This document shows, piece by piece, positions 31,591-44,225 of a DNA stretch of 64,000 bases; position 1 is the first letter of the stretch; each line of letters starts with the position of its first letter. Source of the stretch: Aquatica leii. Lineage: Eukaryota; Arthropoda; Insecta; Coleoptera; Lampyridae. Below the pieces are notes generated by a model, which was given only the letters and a program-made list of their open reading frames with translations, was not told where the DNA came from and made no database searches. Made by a program: the position numbers and the translations under genes. Where the stretch lies: positions 5,270,001 through 5,334,000 of the forward strand of contig CM069432.1 of assembly GCA_035610365.1 (NCBI GenBank), in the 5' to 3' direction.

Positions 31591-32870
31591 CTCCAGATAA
31601 AAACGTTTTCTACAGATCTATCCACAGTACTAATGTACTTTAATATACAGGAGTCCATTTCGTTTCCACCACGTCCCGCTATAGATTCATCCCAAGTGTA
31701 ACATGAACCAATTTTTTCAGTTGCATGATAGACTGTCAAATTAAATGTCCACAGTATCAAAGAGTAGAAACTCTGAGCATTAGTTAGAGCAGGAGTGGGT
31801 AAACATTTTTGTAGATCCATCGAGATAATTTTCGTCTTGACATCTGTCTTATACGTTTTCTTATCCTGGCGTTTCAGTGCATATCTATTATCAGCATCAA
31901 GTAGATGTAGGTCATAGCCAGACTGTAATTCAAGACGTTCCTCATTAGATATAGAGTCTTTGAGTTTAATAACGTATTCATCACATTTGTCACGCGTGTC
32001 ATTTCCATGTTCTTTGAAAGATATTACAAATGTCTGTATAACCATTGTTTGGGAATTTCTGCTGCGGGAATTTCATTTTGTACATATTCATCATAGAAAC
32101 AACGATACATTATCGAAATGTTGAGATGGCTTCCCAAATATTTTCTCTGAGATTTGTTCCTCTAATAATGTGATTCTATACATGGAAACCTTTGTATGTG
32201 TTCTCTAATATTGTTCCTCACCTCTAGCGTAATTTTATTCGTTTACCCCTCTGATCAGGAATCACAATTCCACCGATTTGTCTTTTAGCTAATGCGTTAC
32301 GTACGGATGTTTAGGATATATTCAAAGTGGTCAGAAAACAAGTACGACAAATGTTTACTTTTTTACCTTTCACGGTAAAAAAATATTTCAGTGATGTTCT
32401 TTTCCCACTACGTGAACCAGTTCTGACACGTACACGTTCAACTGGAACTTCTTCAATACAGCTGGCAATAAAGTGTCTTTTCTGGTCCAGTTCGATTTTA
32501 CCATTACAATATTGTTAGTGAATTAGAACACAATCCTCATTGCTTATATTTTGTTTACACTTCTTCTTGCATCCATCAGAACAACGTCCTTTTATTACTT
32601 TTTCTTTCATGATCTTCTTTGTCGTTGAGATATATTCTTCTCCTGCTGCTTTCTTTCGCTTCCTTATGTTATTCTTCCAATTTGAGGAATCTCTCTTTCG
32701 TTTCATCCCGTGATGTCCTTGAATAACTGCTGTTTTCACCGCATTTTCCTCTACTTCCTCTATAATATGATTTGCGTCATTAATAATAATATTATTGAGT
32801 AGTATATCTTCTAAAATAATGATTCGATTTTCATTGCCATTAGTTTGCAAGATGTCTGGTATATGTTTTC
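31575..32870 (-). pseudogene. N-terminal and central part of a DUF7869-like transposon protein
   Basis: From the 5' side: KRKRDSSNWKNNIRKRKKAA, CSDGCKKKCKQNI (cysteine cluster), then in another frame RHFIASCIEEVPVERVRV, FTVKGKKVNICRTCFLTTLN, IGGIVIPDQRG. Next come FPCIESHY, YLGSHLNISIMYRCF, and finally ELQSGYDLHLLDADNRYALK, MDLQKCLPTP, FNLTVYHATEKI, CYTWDESIAGRGGNEM and NVFIWSDNC. The C-terminal third is gone because the LINE at 30420-31590 interrupts after SDNC. Confidence 0.6.
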
Positions 32871-33320
32871 CATCCAGAACTTTCCGAAACTATCAACTGT
32901 TGTGGATTGATTTTGTCTACATTTTCAGATGGGTGTGAGTCCATTACCAATTCTGCATTTTGTATCATATCAGCAGCAGAAACTAAAAATTTAATAAAGA
33001 ATATCACCATTTAATTTATAGCCTATAGTAATAGGGGAAGGTTGCCCAATTCGTACCACTTTTGTCGTTTCATTCAATATTTCCCTCACTTTAGTGAATA
33101 TTTAAATGTTTTAGTGACGAATCGAAACCTTTATTTATTGAGTTCTTTCTCACCCAACCAGCAAAATGTACCTCTTTAAAATTTCTTGGAATTATGAAAA
33201 TGGACAAGCACTGCGTTAGGTACGATTTAGGAACCTGTGTTCGTAATCGTAAATGGTAACAACAAACTAAAAATGGTTTTGAAACATAACGATGTGTTCT
33301 AAAAACAAAATGTCAGTAAT
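32871..33320. other. non-coding stretch with possible pogo left end
   Basis: Near 33030 a TA is followed by GGGGAAGGTTGCCCAATTCG, a plausible TIR start for the pogo relic to the right. I could not find a convincing mirror copy. Confidence 0.35.
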
Positions 33321-34650
33321 TTAACTACATAGTTCACATACATACATTTTTACACTTAGTGTTAATCTAGCACACTCCATATGGGTCCACTGTTTGCACT
33401 TCATGCACTCGAACCACTTTTCTCTTGACTTGGATCTCGAGTAAGGTTCGGAGCAATACAGACACCAGGGATCTGCAGAATTGTCTACGGGAAAGTCTTC
33501 ATCATCTGAACAAATTATTGCAGATCTTAATGCTGCCGTCCTTTTTTCTTGTTTTCTTTTCACTTGGAAAGAGGGTAAATTTTCTTTTGCAGAAAGTACT
33601 GCTGGTTTTTTTGGTACATCGGACTTGCGTTTTTTCGTACTATTCCCACTATCGTTATTTAAGGCTCTTTTTACCTTAGCTGCAGCTTTTTGCGCTTTCT
33701 TTTCTTTGGCTTCTTCTAACTGGTCTTTATAAGGAGTTGATGTTAATTCTACAGCTTGTTATGCTCCTCTGTAGTCTTTAGGAATTACTGGTTCAGGTGT
33801 TGTTAAATCTTTGGATGTTGATGGTAAATTATTTAAATTCTCCGGGGAGCCTATAGTGTCCTCAATTGCAACGGACGTATTTGGGCTTTCAGTAGTATCA
33901 TTTGCTATGGCGGAGACATCAGGGTTTGATATTGGTACTGGTTGAGGTAATAAATATTCTGATGCTGCGAACGCGTCGTCTCCAAATACACTTCGATCAA
34001 CATCTAAAGGTTGAAGCCTGTGTGTTGTGTGGCCAGGTAATTGTAACATTATTATTGGAATGGGTAGTATGCCCATCTAAGAGTAACAATATTTTATGCT
34101 CCGCATCTGGTTTTGTATAGGAAATGAAGTGCTGTAACCATTTTATAAACAATTCCGAGTTAATATAACCACTTTCAGAAATTTCCACCAAACTGCCAAG
34201 TGGTGCGCCATTTGCTAGTTCTGGAGCATGCCTCATTATTTTAAAAATAATCATTGGCGGTATATAAACCCCAGCTGCACTTACGCAACAAACCATAGTC
34301 GTATTGACTCCTCGTTCACCACTTGATATGGTACCGACTTGGTGTTTACCTTTGTGAGCTAGAATTTTTTGTGGCTTTTTTTGTACCGTAGTAAATCCAC
34401 TTTCAACAACGTTAAAAATTGTCTCAGGCTTAATGTTGTGTTTATCTACTAGATTTTCGAGCAATGTGAAGAATCCCATTTTCCCTGTTGAAACCTCCAG
34501 CCCTGGCCATTGAGGTTGCTTCTGGTTGTCGAAGAGAAATTTGGGGATGTCGTTTCATGAATCCGTAGTACCATTTTTTTCCTGCCATTTGTGTCTCTCA
34601 AATGCAATTCTTCTAAAGTCTTTAGTTGTAACGCCAAAAAGGAGTGCCTC
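33321..34650 (-). pseudogene. pogo-like transposase remnant with C-terminal PHD-like finger
   Basis: The 5' part reads [20 protein letters not shown] in one frame, then KHNIKPETIFNVVESGF, QKILAHKGKHQVGTISSGER, MVCCVSAAGVYIPPMIIFK, KILLLLDGHTTHSN and LPGHTTHRLQPLDV. The first catalytic acid, normally NVDESG, is Val here (NVVESG). The second (LDGH) and third (PLDV) are kept. A deletion joins PLDV to DRSVFGDDAFAASEYLLP. The C-terminal piece (33321-33563) has CLYCSEPYSRSKSREKWFEC, MKCKQWTHMEC and CELC, a C4HC3-like PHD pattern. The N-terminal DNA-binding domain is missing. Confidence 0.7.
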
Positions 34651-35025
34651 CATTCGTAGTACGTAAGCAGCTATGGAGTATAACTATTTAAACTATTTAA
34701 ATATTACAATCTAACCTAAGATTACAATAGTCGAACCAATAGGTATTAATTTACAAACAAAATGACACTCACGACAGGACTTAATAATAGAATGACTGTT
34801 TTAAATTAACAAACAGTACAGTCCAGGATTCTTAACCTCATATTTGGACTAAATACTAAAATATTGTTGTAGATTTCAGAGCCAAGTGGTACTAAAGGCC
34901 TTAGATATTATCTGCTTCGAATTAGTAGCGGACTTAATTTTATGAATCCACATTTACCTTGCGATAGGAACAACATTGGACTAAATATTCACTACAGTTA
35001 GAAAGAGCGCGAAAAATACTTAATA

Positions 35026-37568
35026 CACTGGTCTGCATGAAAATCGGCCCTGATACCATTCTTGACGATTCTTATGTAAAATGACCTCCTGAATCCAAAA
35101 ATGAGCTACGTTTTTACCCATCACCCACCTATTTTGGGGGGACCCCATTTTTATTTTGTTTTTTGCATTTTTTTTAGAATTTTAACTTATAGCCGTTAAA
35201 CATCCCAAAGCAGGTAATAAAATTTATACCAAAGTATATGGCAAAAGTTTTGCTATAAAATGTATATAGAAACATCAATAAAATACAAATATATAAGAAC
35301 AGTAAAAAAATATCAATAAACAGTTAGGAAGATTCACTGCACGACGCTGGCGATCTCAATACCACATGCAGGTTTGAACAAGAATTTTCGACAAGCTTGA
35401 ACTTGCATTACTCTTCTCATTATAGTATATTACATTGTATGCTTAACTGCTTCGATCAGTACATCTATAGCTGTTGCAGAGTTAACTTGTCGACGTTTTA
35501 AACGTGCTGGATTTTGTGTTCATTTTTGTTCATTTGTGTAAAACAGTAAAACTACTTTTACTCCGGATTTTTTCAAGTGACTAAGTGTGATTTGTGGTTA
35601 ATGTCGGGCGTTGAATTACTGTTTAATTATGCCACGCGAGTGTAAAAATCATCCCGATAGCTTCTGCTATGTCTGCGGGGAATTAACTTTAACAGCGCAA
35701 CGAAAACCCCTTTCTCCGCTTGTTATATAGAACAGTTTATAAATTGTACTTTGATTGTCAAGTTGGCGACCAGGACAAGACTTGGGCTCCATCAGTTTGC
35801 TGTACGACTTGTTACAGTAGTTTGACCAAATGGCTCAAAGGTACCCGTAAATCAATGCCATTTGCTGTGCCCATGCTTTGGCGTGAACCTCGCTGTCATC
35901 TTACAGATTGTTACTTTTGTATGACTTCCTTCCACCGTCGGGTTTTCGAGCAAAAGTAAGCATACAATTCAGTATCCCAATATTTTGTCAGCTCTAAGAC
36001 CTGTTCCTCATAACGATACTTTGCCAATCCCAGAGCCCCCAAACACTTATACTCTAGAGCCGGAAATTGATTTAAAAGACTCTGAGCCACAACCTGGGGC
36101 TTCGAATGATACGTTCAATGATGATGAAGAGTATTCCTCAGATTTCTCGGCAACCTCACCTCCTCACTCAATAGGAATTAAATGATCTTGTCAGGGATTT
36201 GCAGTTACCCAATACTAAATCTCAGCTCCTAGGATCGCGACTTCAACAGTGGAATCTCTTAGAAAATGGAGTAAAAATATCTTCTTGCAGGACCAGACAA
36301 GCAACCCTGAAATGTCTTTTCTCAGAAGATAAAGGTTTAGTGTTCTGCCCTAATGCAAATTTATTGATGACAGAGCTACAGATGCCATGTGACCCAGACA
36401 AATGGAGACTGTTTATAGACTCATCAAAAACAAGCTTAAAAGTTCCAGTTGCATACTCTGTTGATATGGAGGAAACGTATTCAGAATCCTTGATAAATGT
36501 AGTTATCATGATTATAAGTGAAAACTTTGCGCTGACTTAAAAGTTGTTGCTCTACTCACGGGCTTGCAATCTGGATTCACAAAATATTGCTGATTTTTTT
36601 GTGAATGGGATAGCCGAGCCCGAGATAAACAATACATCGTACGGGACTGGCCTCTGCGAGAAAATCTTATTCCTGGTCAGAAAAATGACGCCCACAATCC
36701 TTTGGTTCTGAAGGAAAATATTTACTTAGCACCTTTACACATCAAACTTGGATTGATCAAGCAGTTTGTGAAAGCAATGGACAAGACAGGTGGCGCATTT
36801 CAATTTTTGAAAACTAAATTTCCTTGTCGTAGCGAAGCGAAAATCAAAGAAGGCGTTTTTGTTGGTCCCCAGAGTAGACAACTCTTCCAAGATTCGACGT
36901 TTATTGAACACCTAAATCGAAAAGAAAAACGAGCTTGGTTTGCATTTCAAAACGTTTGTAAGAACTTCTTGGGTAACCACAAAAGTGAAGATTATGTCGC
37001 TCACGTCGAGGAACTGGTTTTAGCGTACAAGGACATAGGATGTAACATCTCTCTTAAAGTTCACTTCCTTCACTCGCATCTGGACTTTTTCCCTGAAAAT
37101 TCAGGAGCAGTCTCGGATGAACACGGGGAACGGTTCCATCAAGACATCGCTAAGCTGGAGAAGAGATTTTCAGGGAAGCGGAATGCAAGCATGTTGGCGG
37201 AGTACTGCTGGTTTTTGAAACGAGAGAGCTGTACCTCAGGGTATAAAAAGAAAGCAAGCACCAAGTAACGATGAATATCTTTTTATTTATTACTGTTTAT
37301 AGCTAAAATAGTTCTTTTTCCCATTTAAATTAAATTCATGTCCATATATTTATTATTATAATAATTATTATAATTATTATTATCGTTCGATAAATAAATT
37401 ATAATTAATTTATCGAAAAGTGGTAAAATTAGAGATTTGGGGCTCCCTCGAAAATGGTGGGTGATGGAAGAAAACGGAAGACATATTTGGATTCAGGACG
37501 TCATTTTACATAAGAATCACCCGGAATAATGTCAGGGCTGCTAAAAAATATTTTTTTGCAGACCAGTG
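35026..37568 (+). mobile_element. DNA transposon with CACTGGTCTGCA TIRs, copy 2
   Basis: Starts CACTGGTCTGCA at 35026 and ends TGCAGACCAGTG at 37568, with the same subterminal mirror blocks as copy 1. TAAT lies at 35021-35024 and again directly after the right end, offset by one base on the left. Relative to copy 1 it has about 250 extra bases at roughly 35265-35515, between the ATAAAATGTA and TTTTGTGTTCATTTTTG landmarks. Confidence 0.75.
35630..37268 (+). pseudogene. transposase-like protein of the CACTGGTCTGCA element, copy 2
   Basis: Same protein as copy 1 but broken elsewhere. The N-terminal MPRECKNHPDSFCYVCGE is separated by a small insertion from YKLYFDCQVGDQDKTWAPSV, CCTTC and REPRCHLTDCYFC. 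A stop at about 36182 ends the linker. The block missing from copy 1 is present here: LLMTELQMPCDPDKWRLFID then SSKTSLKVPVAYSVDM, including the likely first catalytic Asp. The end (IKQFVKAMDKTGGAFQFLKT to DEHGERFHQDIAKLEKRF) is intact. At least four frame breaks. Confidence 0.7.
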
Positions 37569-37954
37569 TAATTATAACATAACCTAAATTACTGAAAAGA
37601 GTGGACTTAATACTAGTTGGTTTTGAGGCCCAGAGTTTAATATTAGTAGCATTCACCTATTGCACTTTTCTGACTTGTGTCTCTCTCTCTATACTTGAAC
37701 TATAGTATTAATAAGTATTTGACGTCAACTACGACTGACTGGTGTACGTTTAAAAGCATTCGCTGATCAGTTGACGCTGTAATAAATTTGCATAGTTACT
37801 TTTTGAAGCTTTTGTTGATTCATTCTGTAAATCAACTGTACATTCTCTGAAATCTGCAATTTCTCAACTTTGATCGTCTTCAGTTTTTCGATCAAACCAT
37901 TTAAATCGGTGTTTGGATGCTAATTTTATATCGTGTAGAAATTTTGTAACCAGC
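37569..37954. other. non-coding stretch
   Basis: Nothing recognisable. Confidence 0.5.
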
Positions 37955-38035
37955 GTCGAAAGTGAGTTATGCTATGAAACTTTCGACGAGAGTAACGTAC
38001 ATTACTTTTTGTTTTGCCTTTTGTAAAATTAACTT
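37955..38035. repeat. hairpin element, copy 2
   Basis: Perfect 9-bp arms GTCGAAAGT (37955-37963) and ACTTTCGAC (37979-37987) enclose a 15-base loop. The shared sequence then continues (GAGAGTAACGTACATTAC, GCCTTTTGTAAAAT) as in copy 1 at 12598-12670. The inner GC palindrome of copy 1 is absent. Confidence 0.6.
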
Positions 38036-40227
38036 TTTTTTTAACAAAAAGAAATAAAAACTTTAAAATCACATCTTTTTTGAGGCGCTTTTTACAAAAT
38101 TAAATTATTTTTTGAAAAAAGAATCAATAGAAGTATAATGTTGGTACTACATTTACTACCAAATCTGTCAAATTTAACATTACTTTAACGTGTTTTTTTT
38201 TTTCAATTTAACGGAATTTTTAGATTTTTAAATTGTTCTTCTACCTGTCGCATAGTTGTTCTAATATAATAATTGACTTTGAATACTTAGTTTTATGCGG
38301 ATTTCTAGTTTTTATTTTGCCACTGTAGAGCTTTTTTCGCCCATTACGTAACTACACTAACGAACGAATATTGACACAAAAAAAATATTATTTGCAATAC
38401 TTATTCCGTGAAATACTTTCATAATTTGAATTTATATAAAAACATTATTTACTAAATCAATAAATTTGTTTTTTTTTATGTTTCTGTTAGTAATTATGTA
38501 GATTGTAGTTATTTTAATTTACGAATGCAATTTAATTGATTTGAATGCAAAATGGATTTATTGCGCTGCATCAGTTATATAAACCTTGTTTACTTTTAGT
38601 TCCATCTTATATATGCCATATAGCGTTTCTAAGTAAACCTATTTAATTTATTTAAATCCTAAACGCGGTTTATTTAGTAGTACTTTATAGAACATATAAA
38701 GAACATTAGAAAGAAGAGATTCTTATCAAAGTAAGTAGGGAATAAGTGTAATAGACGGGCGCCGCCTCCTGTGGATAGGTAAAATGCACCCCACTTGTCT
38801 TTATGGTGGGTTACACAATATTTCAATTATCAGTTACAGAGTTCTATAATAAACATTTTGACTTTATTAATCGATAAAACTTATCGACGCAATAGTCTGA
38901 TTAAAAGCTTTGTTTAAAAACGCATATTGCACTATACTTTATCGATTCTTTTTACGAATATGTGCTAAATTCAGCTTATGTATAAAGCAACTGTGCAGCG
39001 TGTTCGTGATTTTTATTTATTCTATAGATGTAGCTAAAATGTAAAGAATAAGATGTGTTAGGATTATGGGAACTGTGCTTTGAACTTACTATTCGGACAA
39101 TAGCAAGAAAGTCCGCCTAGTCTGCGAAAGCACGGAAATATTTAAATCTCGAAGAATTCGCTCACAATGGAATACATATTTTTATATTTTTCAAAAACTT
39201 GGACATTACGAAATCGAAACGTGGCATTTCATTCTTTGAAGTTTAACTATTCACCTGTATTATGTTTCCTTTTTGAAGGAAGGCGAGTTTTGAATATTTA
39301 TTTGTATATTTCAATGGAAATTTTAAGATACGTCGCCAAGAAGACACAAATCGCAAAGCTCTGAAACCTTTGAGTGGATTTAGAATCTTATAAGCAGATT
39401 TATACCTACGCGTGGGTACGAAAGAACAACTAAAATTCTCTGAAAAAAGTTTCGAATCCACACATTTTATTCAGACGTATGTACATAGGTCTGTTGATAT
39501 GCTTTGACAGCGCGAAATATTTAACACTTAAATTGAGATGTGCGTTCGTGTATTTAAGAAAAATTTAATTGCGTCTTTTTTTGCTTTAAAAAAGGCTAAA
39601 TCTTGGTTGGGAGGGTTGCTAAGTAATAAGACGTCTAAGGATAATTACCACCCTTTCAATGCCGTAAACAATCGTCGAGCTTCAACCTATTCTTGTTTTA
39701 TTTTTAATTCGCTGTACAGATGCTCTGACAGTTCACTATAATATAGTGAAGGTATTGACGTATTGATGTAACTAATTCTCTAATGTGTTTGTATGAACAA
39801 AATACCTTTTCTGCTCGATGTAACAGATACCTTAACGTTGGACAACAAAGGACGAAAAAATAATACCGAAGACGAAGATCGTATTACATTATGCATTAGT
39901 CATCAACGTTGAACAACACAAGAAAATAAATTACTCTTAAAATTTAATTTCTATTAATGTCCATGTGCGCAAATTATAAATAAATCAACCTACACCGATA
40001 TGAGATCAAACGATTCTAATAATGCCTAATAGTTATATGCAATAATTTTCTATAATTTTAGTAAAGTGGAATTGAATTTAAATTATTGTGCACATATTGA
40101 GATTGATTTTTAATATGTCGAAAGCAAATTGGATTAAATTGACTATTAAAGATATAATTAGGATTAATTGAGTAAGAAAACGTATTGTAAAATATATTTC
40201 CGGCATCAGTACATGTGATTTTTACTT
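38036..40227. other. AT-rich non-coding stretch
   Basis: No gene I can support; short ORFs near 39170-39740 have no domain and are T/A-biased. Confidence 0.55.
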
Positions 40228-40325
40228 TGCTATAAGGAAAGTATAGCGATCGCAACTTTTTTTCAAAAAAATTTTTTAGAAGAATTTTACGTTTCAGTCT
40301 CCTGAATCAGAAAAACGTATTTTTG
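40228..40325 (+). repeat. interspersed repeat with GGAAAGTATAGCGATCG leader, copy 2
   Basis: Matches 16315-16400. It abuts the point where the gypsy pol relic to the right is cut, so it marks a breakpoint. Confidence 0.6.
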
Positions 40326-40336
40326 ACCAAAAAAAT

Positions 40337-43300
40337 TTATTTATTAGTAATATTATCAATCATTTTTAAATACCAAGGATCAAAATCAGTAGTAGAAAAT
40401 TCCAATGAACTAATTTCCAAAGGTGCACGAAAAAGAGCGCCAGGAACAACATTAAGTTTTCCCTTACGGTGAATGACTTCAAAATCAAATTGTTGAAGCT
40501 TTACGCTCCATTGAGCTAAACGACCTGAAGGATCTTTTAAATTATTAAGCCAAATCAAAGAATGATGATTAGTAATAACCTTAAAATGAGTACCTTCAAT
40601 ATAAGGACGAAATTTATGAATTGCAAAAATAACAGCTAAAAGTTCACGTTCGGTAATTGAATAATTACGTTCGGTTTTATTCAAAGTACGAGACGCATAA
40701 GCAATGACTTTTTCGTTTCCATTCTTCCCCTTGGGTAAGAACACAAACTACTCCATAATTGGAAGCATCGCATTGTAAATAAAATGGTTTAGTAAAATCA
40801 GGACTAGCTAAAATAGGTGCTTCTACTAAGCGTGATTTAATTTTATCAAATGAATCTAAAGCTTCTTCAGTCCAAACAACAGTTTCTTTCTTCTTCTTTC
40901 CTTTCAACAAATTATTAATAGGAGCCAAAATAGTTGAAAAATCTGAAATGAATCTACGATACTAACTACACATACCAGTAAAACGTTTGATTTCCGTGGC
41001 TGTCTTAGGTAACGGAAAATTAACAATTGCATCAACTTTAGAAGGATCGGTTTGAAGACCGTTCTTATTAATAAGATATCCTAGATATGACAATTCAGGT
41101 TTACAAAATTCACATTAAGCCAAATTAATAGTAAAATTTGCCTCCTTTAAACGTTGATAAACTTTTTCTAAAATTTCTAAATGTTCTTTAAAAGTACTGG
41201 AAATGATAATTATATCATCAAGATATAAAAAAACAAATTGAGATAAAGATTCTTCAAATAAGGTATTCATTAACCGTTGAAGAGTGCTAGGAGCATTGGT
41301 TAAACCCATAGGCATAACTCTATATTCAAATAAACCCCTACGAGGTACAGTAAAAACAGTTTTTTCCTTACTTGCATCATCAAGAGGAATTTGCCAAAAA
41401 GCTTTCTTTCAACCAATAGACGTCAAATATCGGGCATCTCTAAATCGATCTAAAATATCGTTTAAATAAGGAAGTGGATATGCATCCTTCTTAGTCAAAG
41501 AGTTTAATTTTCTCGCATCAAAGCAAACTCTATAGTCGCCTGACTTCTTCTTAACCAATACCATCGGATAACTCCAAGGGCTTGTACTAAGCTTGTTTAA
41601 ACATATCATTAATTTCTTTATTTGCATGCTCAAGCATTGCAAGAGATAAAGGATAATAACGCTGTTTCACTGGAACTGCATCACTTGTATCAATCGAGTG
41701 AGTAACTCTACTAGTTAAACCTAATTGAGGTCTGTCTATAGACTCAAATAATTTAATAATTTTCGAGAAATCGGATTTTTGTTCATCACTTAAGTCACTC
41801 AAAGATTTAATCATTTGAAAACTTGAAGTTTCTGCAGAATGTGCAAAGAATTCATTATTAATAAAATCTACAGTTAAACCCAAGGTTTGACAAAAATCAA
41901 TCCCTAACGTTAAAGCAGTTTCGATTGTGTCAGACACAATGACATTTAATGAGCGGATAATTCCATTAATAACAAAAGGCAAATTAATTGTATCTAAAAT
42001 TCTTTGAAAAGAACCATCAGCTGTAGTTATTGAAGGAAATTCATGATTTCTATTCAATTTCAAATCATATTTATCAATTAAATAAAGTCCTGGCTTACCT
42101 AAAATTGAAATATTAGCACCGGAATCCAAAAGAGAAAGAAAATTTTCATTAAAGATTGTAACATTCAAATGAGGTCTGGAATCTCTAGCCTTTTGAGAAA
42201 ATTTTGAAGAAACCTTAAACGATTTGTAAAAATTTTTTACTTTTAATAGCCAATTATTCCAATCAGTTTTGTCAGTCCTATGAATAGAAACTGAGAAACA
42301 TTGACTGACACGATGCTTCTCAAAACTTAGTTTTTTTAAGTACATTTGGGACAATCTCTAACAGTAACCCCAGAATATCCACAAAAACCTTAGGTTTTTG
42401 AAAAAACGTTGGTTTAGGTTTTACACCAGAATCTTTAGAATTTACTTTGGAATCAATTGTCAAAGTCGGGTTAATTTGAGACTCTGTTGGCTTAACAGCT
42501 TCCAAAGCCTTGCATAAAGAAATTAATTGAGGAATAGAAGTAATAGTCTTCAAAACAAGTTGAGACGCATAATAAAATTGCAAATTTCTTTTAATAATTT
42601 TTATCTGTTCAGTTTCAGGTACTGAAATGTCCAATTGTGAGAATTGATTCACCATTTGAGATATAAAAACAGTCGGAGACTCTTTAACTAATTGCTTTCG
42701 AGATTTTATCTCAGCTAATAAATTTTCATTGTAATCTTCGTGTAAGAAATCTTGTTTCAATTTAAAAACCAATTCATCTCCAGAATTAACAGTAGGGCAA
42801 ACAGCACGATACCATGATAAACCAGAATCACCAAAAAAGATCAATTGCACCATCAAATAATTCTTGAGAACTAATTTTACGCGCAACTCTAATTTCGTTA
42901 CAACGTTGAACAAAAGATAAAACTGAAATATCTTTAGGATTTCCAGTTAACTTTAACCGCCATTTATAAATTGGTAAACGAACACTCGAAGATTGAAAAG
43001 TTGGTAATAAATTTGAAAAATCGTTACTTGAAAATGTAACTGAAGGAATAGAAGTATTTATATTAGTCATAGTCGGAATTGAAGTTGTCGGAACATTAAT
43101 GTCAACAGAAGAAGTAACTTGAACAGAAGTAGATTCATGCTTAATAGCCTCAACAAAATAATTAAAATCAGAAGATAACCTTTGTGTCCTATCAACACTC
43201 TCAAGCAAAACTAATGAATCAGTAACCACACGTATTAAATTATTAGAAATATCAAGAAATTCATCAGTGAAAGTTATGTAATTCAACCTACGCAAAACAT

Positions 43301-43598
43301 GAGTAAAGCGTGTGCTTAATCGAAGATATTCACTCTTTTTCGGTTTAATTTTATAAATATTCAATAATGCATTTAATTCATTTACTTTATCATTTAAAAT
43401 GTTCAACTCATCTTGTTGGTCAATGTCAACTTTTGGATAATTTGGAAAAATCGTTACATCAAATTTTTCTAGAGATAATTTAGCTCGTAACAACTTTCGT
43501 CTACTATCGACATTTTCATTACTAGCATCAACGCCTCGCAAAAACAATTCATGACATAGCTCGTCACTTCTGAGAGCTTCGACAAAATACATTATCAC
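40337..43598 (-). pseudogene. gypsy gag-protease-RT-RNase H relic, integrase missing
   Basis: Gag starts near 43598 and includes SVLSFVQRCNEIRVARKISS, ELFDGAIDLF and, after a frameshift at about 42850, GDSGLSWYRAVCP. A zinc knuckle (CGYSGVTVRDCPKC) is read in a third frame at 42310-42360. Protease: FLSLLDSGANISILG. RT: YPMVLVKKKSGDYRVCFDAR, MPMGLTNAPSTLQRLM and the catalytic FLYLDDIIII. RNase H: LQCDASNYGVV, RELLAVIFAIHKF and a variant ITNHHSL where TDH is usual. Breaks occur near 41410, 41110, 40950 and 40700. The frame ends at 40337, before the integrase. The knuckle style and tRNA-Lys primer site match the element at 56112-59833. Confidence 0.8.
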
Positions 43599-43727
43599 AA
43601 TAAAATAAAATCAAATTCAAGAATAAATCTTAACCTAAAATACACAACACAATAAAAATACAAAGTACAAAAGTATTCAAAATTTAAAATATAGGAAATT
43701 CACAGTAATTACTTCATTCAAAATTCA

Positions 43728-43745
43728 GCCCCACGTTGGGCGCCA
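43728..43745 (-). promoter_or_regulatory. primer-binding site, tRNA-Lys type
   Basis: On the minus strand the 18 bases read TGGCGCCCAACGTGGGGC, complementary to the 3' end plus CCA of insect tRNA-Lys(CUU). It lies one base from the LTR end, as expected. Confidence 0.8.
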
Positions 43746-43746
43746 G

Positions 43747-44225
43747 TGTAATAAAAAATAATATAATAAATAACGTATAATAAAAAATATGAAAATACAT
43801 TTATTAAAAGCAATAATAATTATTTTACTACGGCAGCAGTCGAAGACACAGACCTCTGGGTGTGAGCCTGAATGAAAATAAATACAAAGACGTGAATTCC
43901 TTTAATTAATTAACTATAACATAATACACTATTTACATTAAAGAAAAAATGAACATTATTTGAATCAAAACAAAATTTGGGCGCCAGTCACCTTTAAATT
44001 GGTGATGAATAAAAAGCATAAAATCTTATACCTAATTATGAATTGATATTAAATGCAAAAGTAGTAAACGTTTAATTTGTTATCGAGTATGTTTCCCGAA
44101 AAGAAAACACAATTTAATTACTTGAATTCAAAATGTAATAAGTAGTATTAATTCCAGTTGACTCACCATATATGATATGGCGTTATCGGATATCTTCTAT
44201 TTATAGCACATTCTTTGAATCATTG
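43747..44225 (-). repeat. truncated 5' LTR of the gypsy gag-pol relic (family A)
   Basis: Begins TGTAATAAAAAATAATATAA next to the primer site and keeps the family landmarks (CACAGACCTCTGGGTG, CACCTTTAAATTGGTGATGA). Similarity to 15095-15909 stops near 44225, so the outer half is lost. Confidence 0.75.

Noticed and set aside
39167-39741. Two short plus-strand ORFs of 65-67 codons
   Set aside because: F/Y/I-rich translations typical of AT-rich non-coding DNA; no motif or splice context.
43728-43745. Sequence identical to the 3' end of tRNA-Lys, which might suggest a tRNA gene
   Set aside because: Only the last 15 bases plus CCA are present and no cloverleaf upstream; it is a retrotransposon primer-binding site. 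The same applies to 59646-59663.
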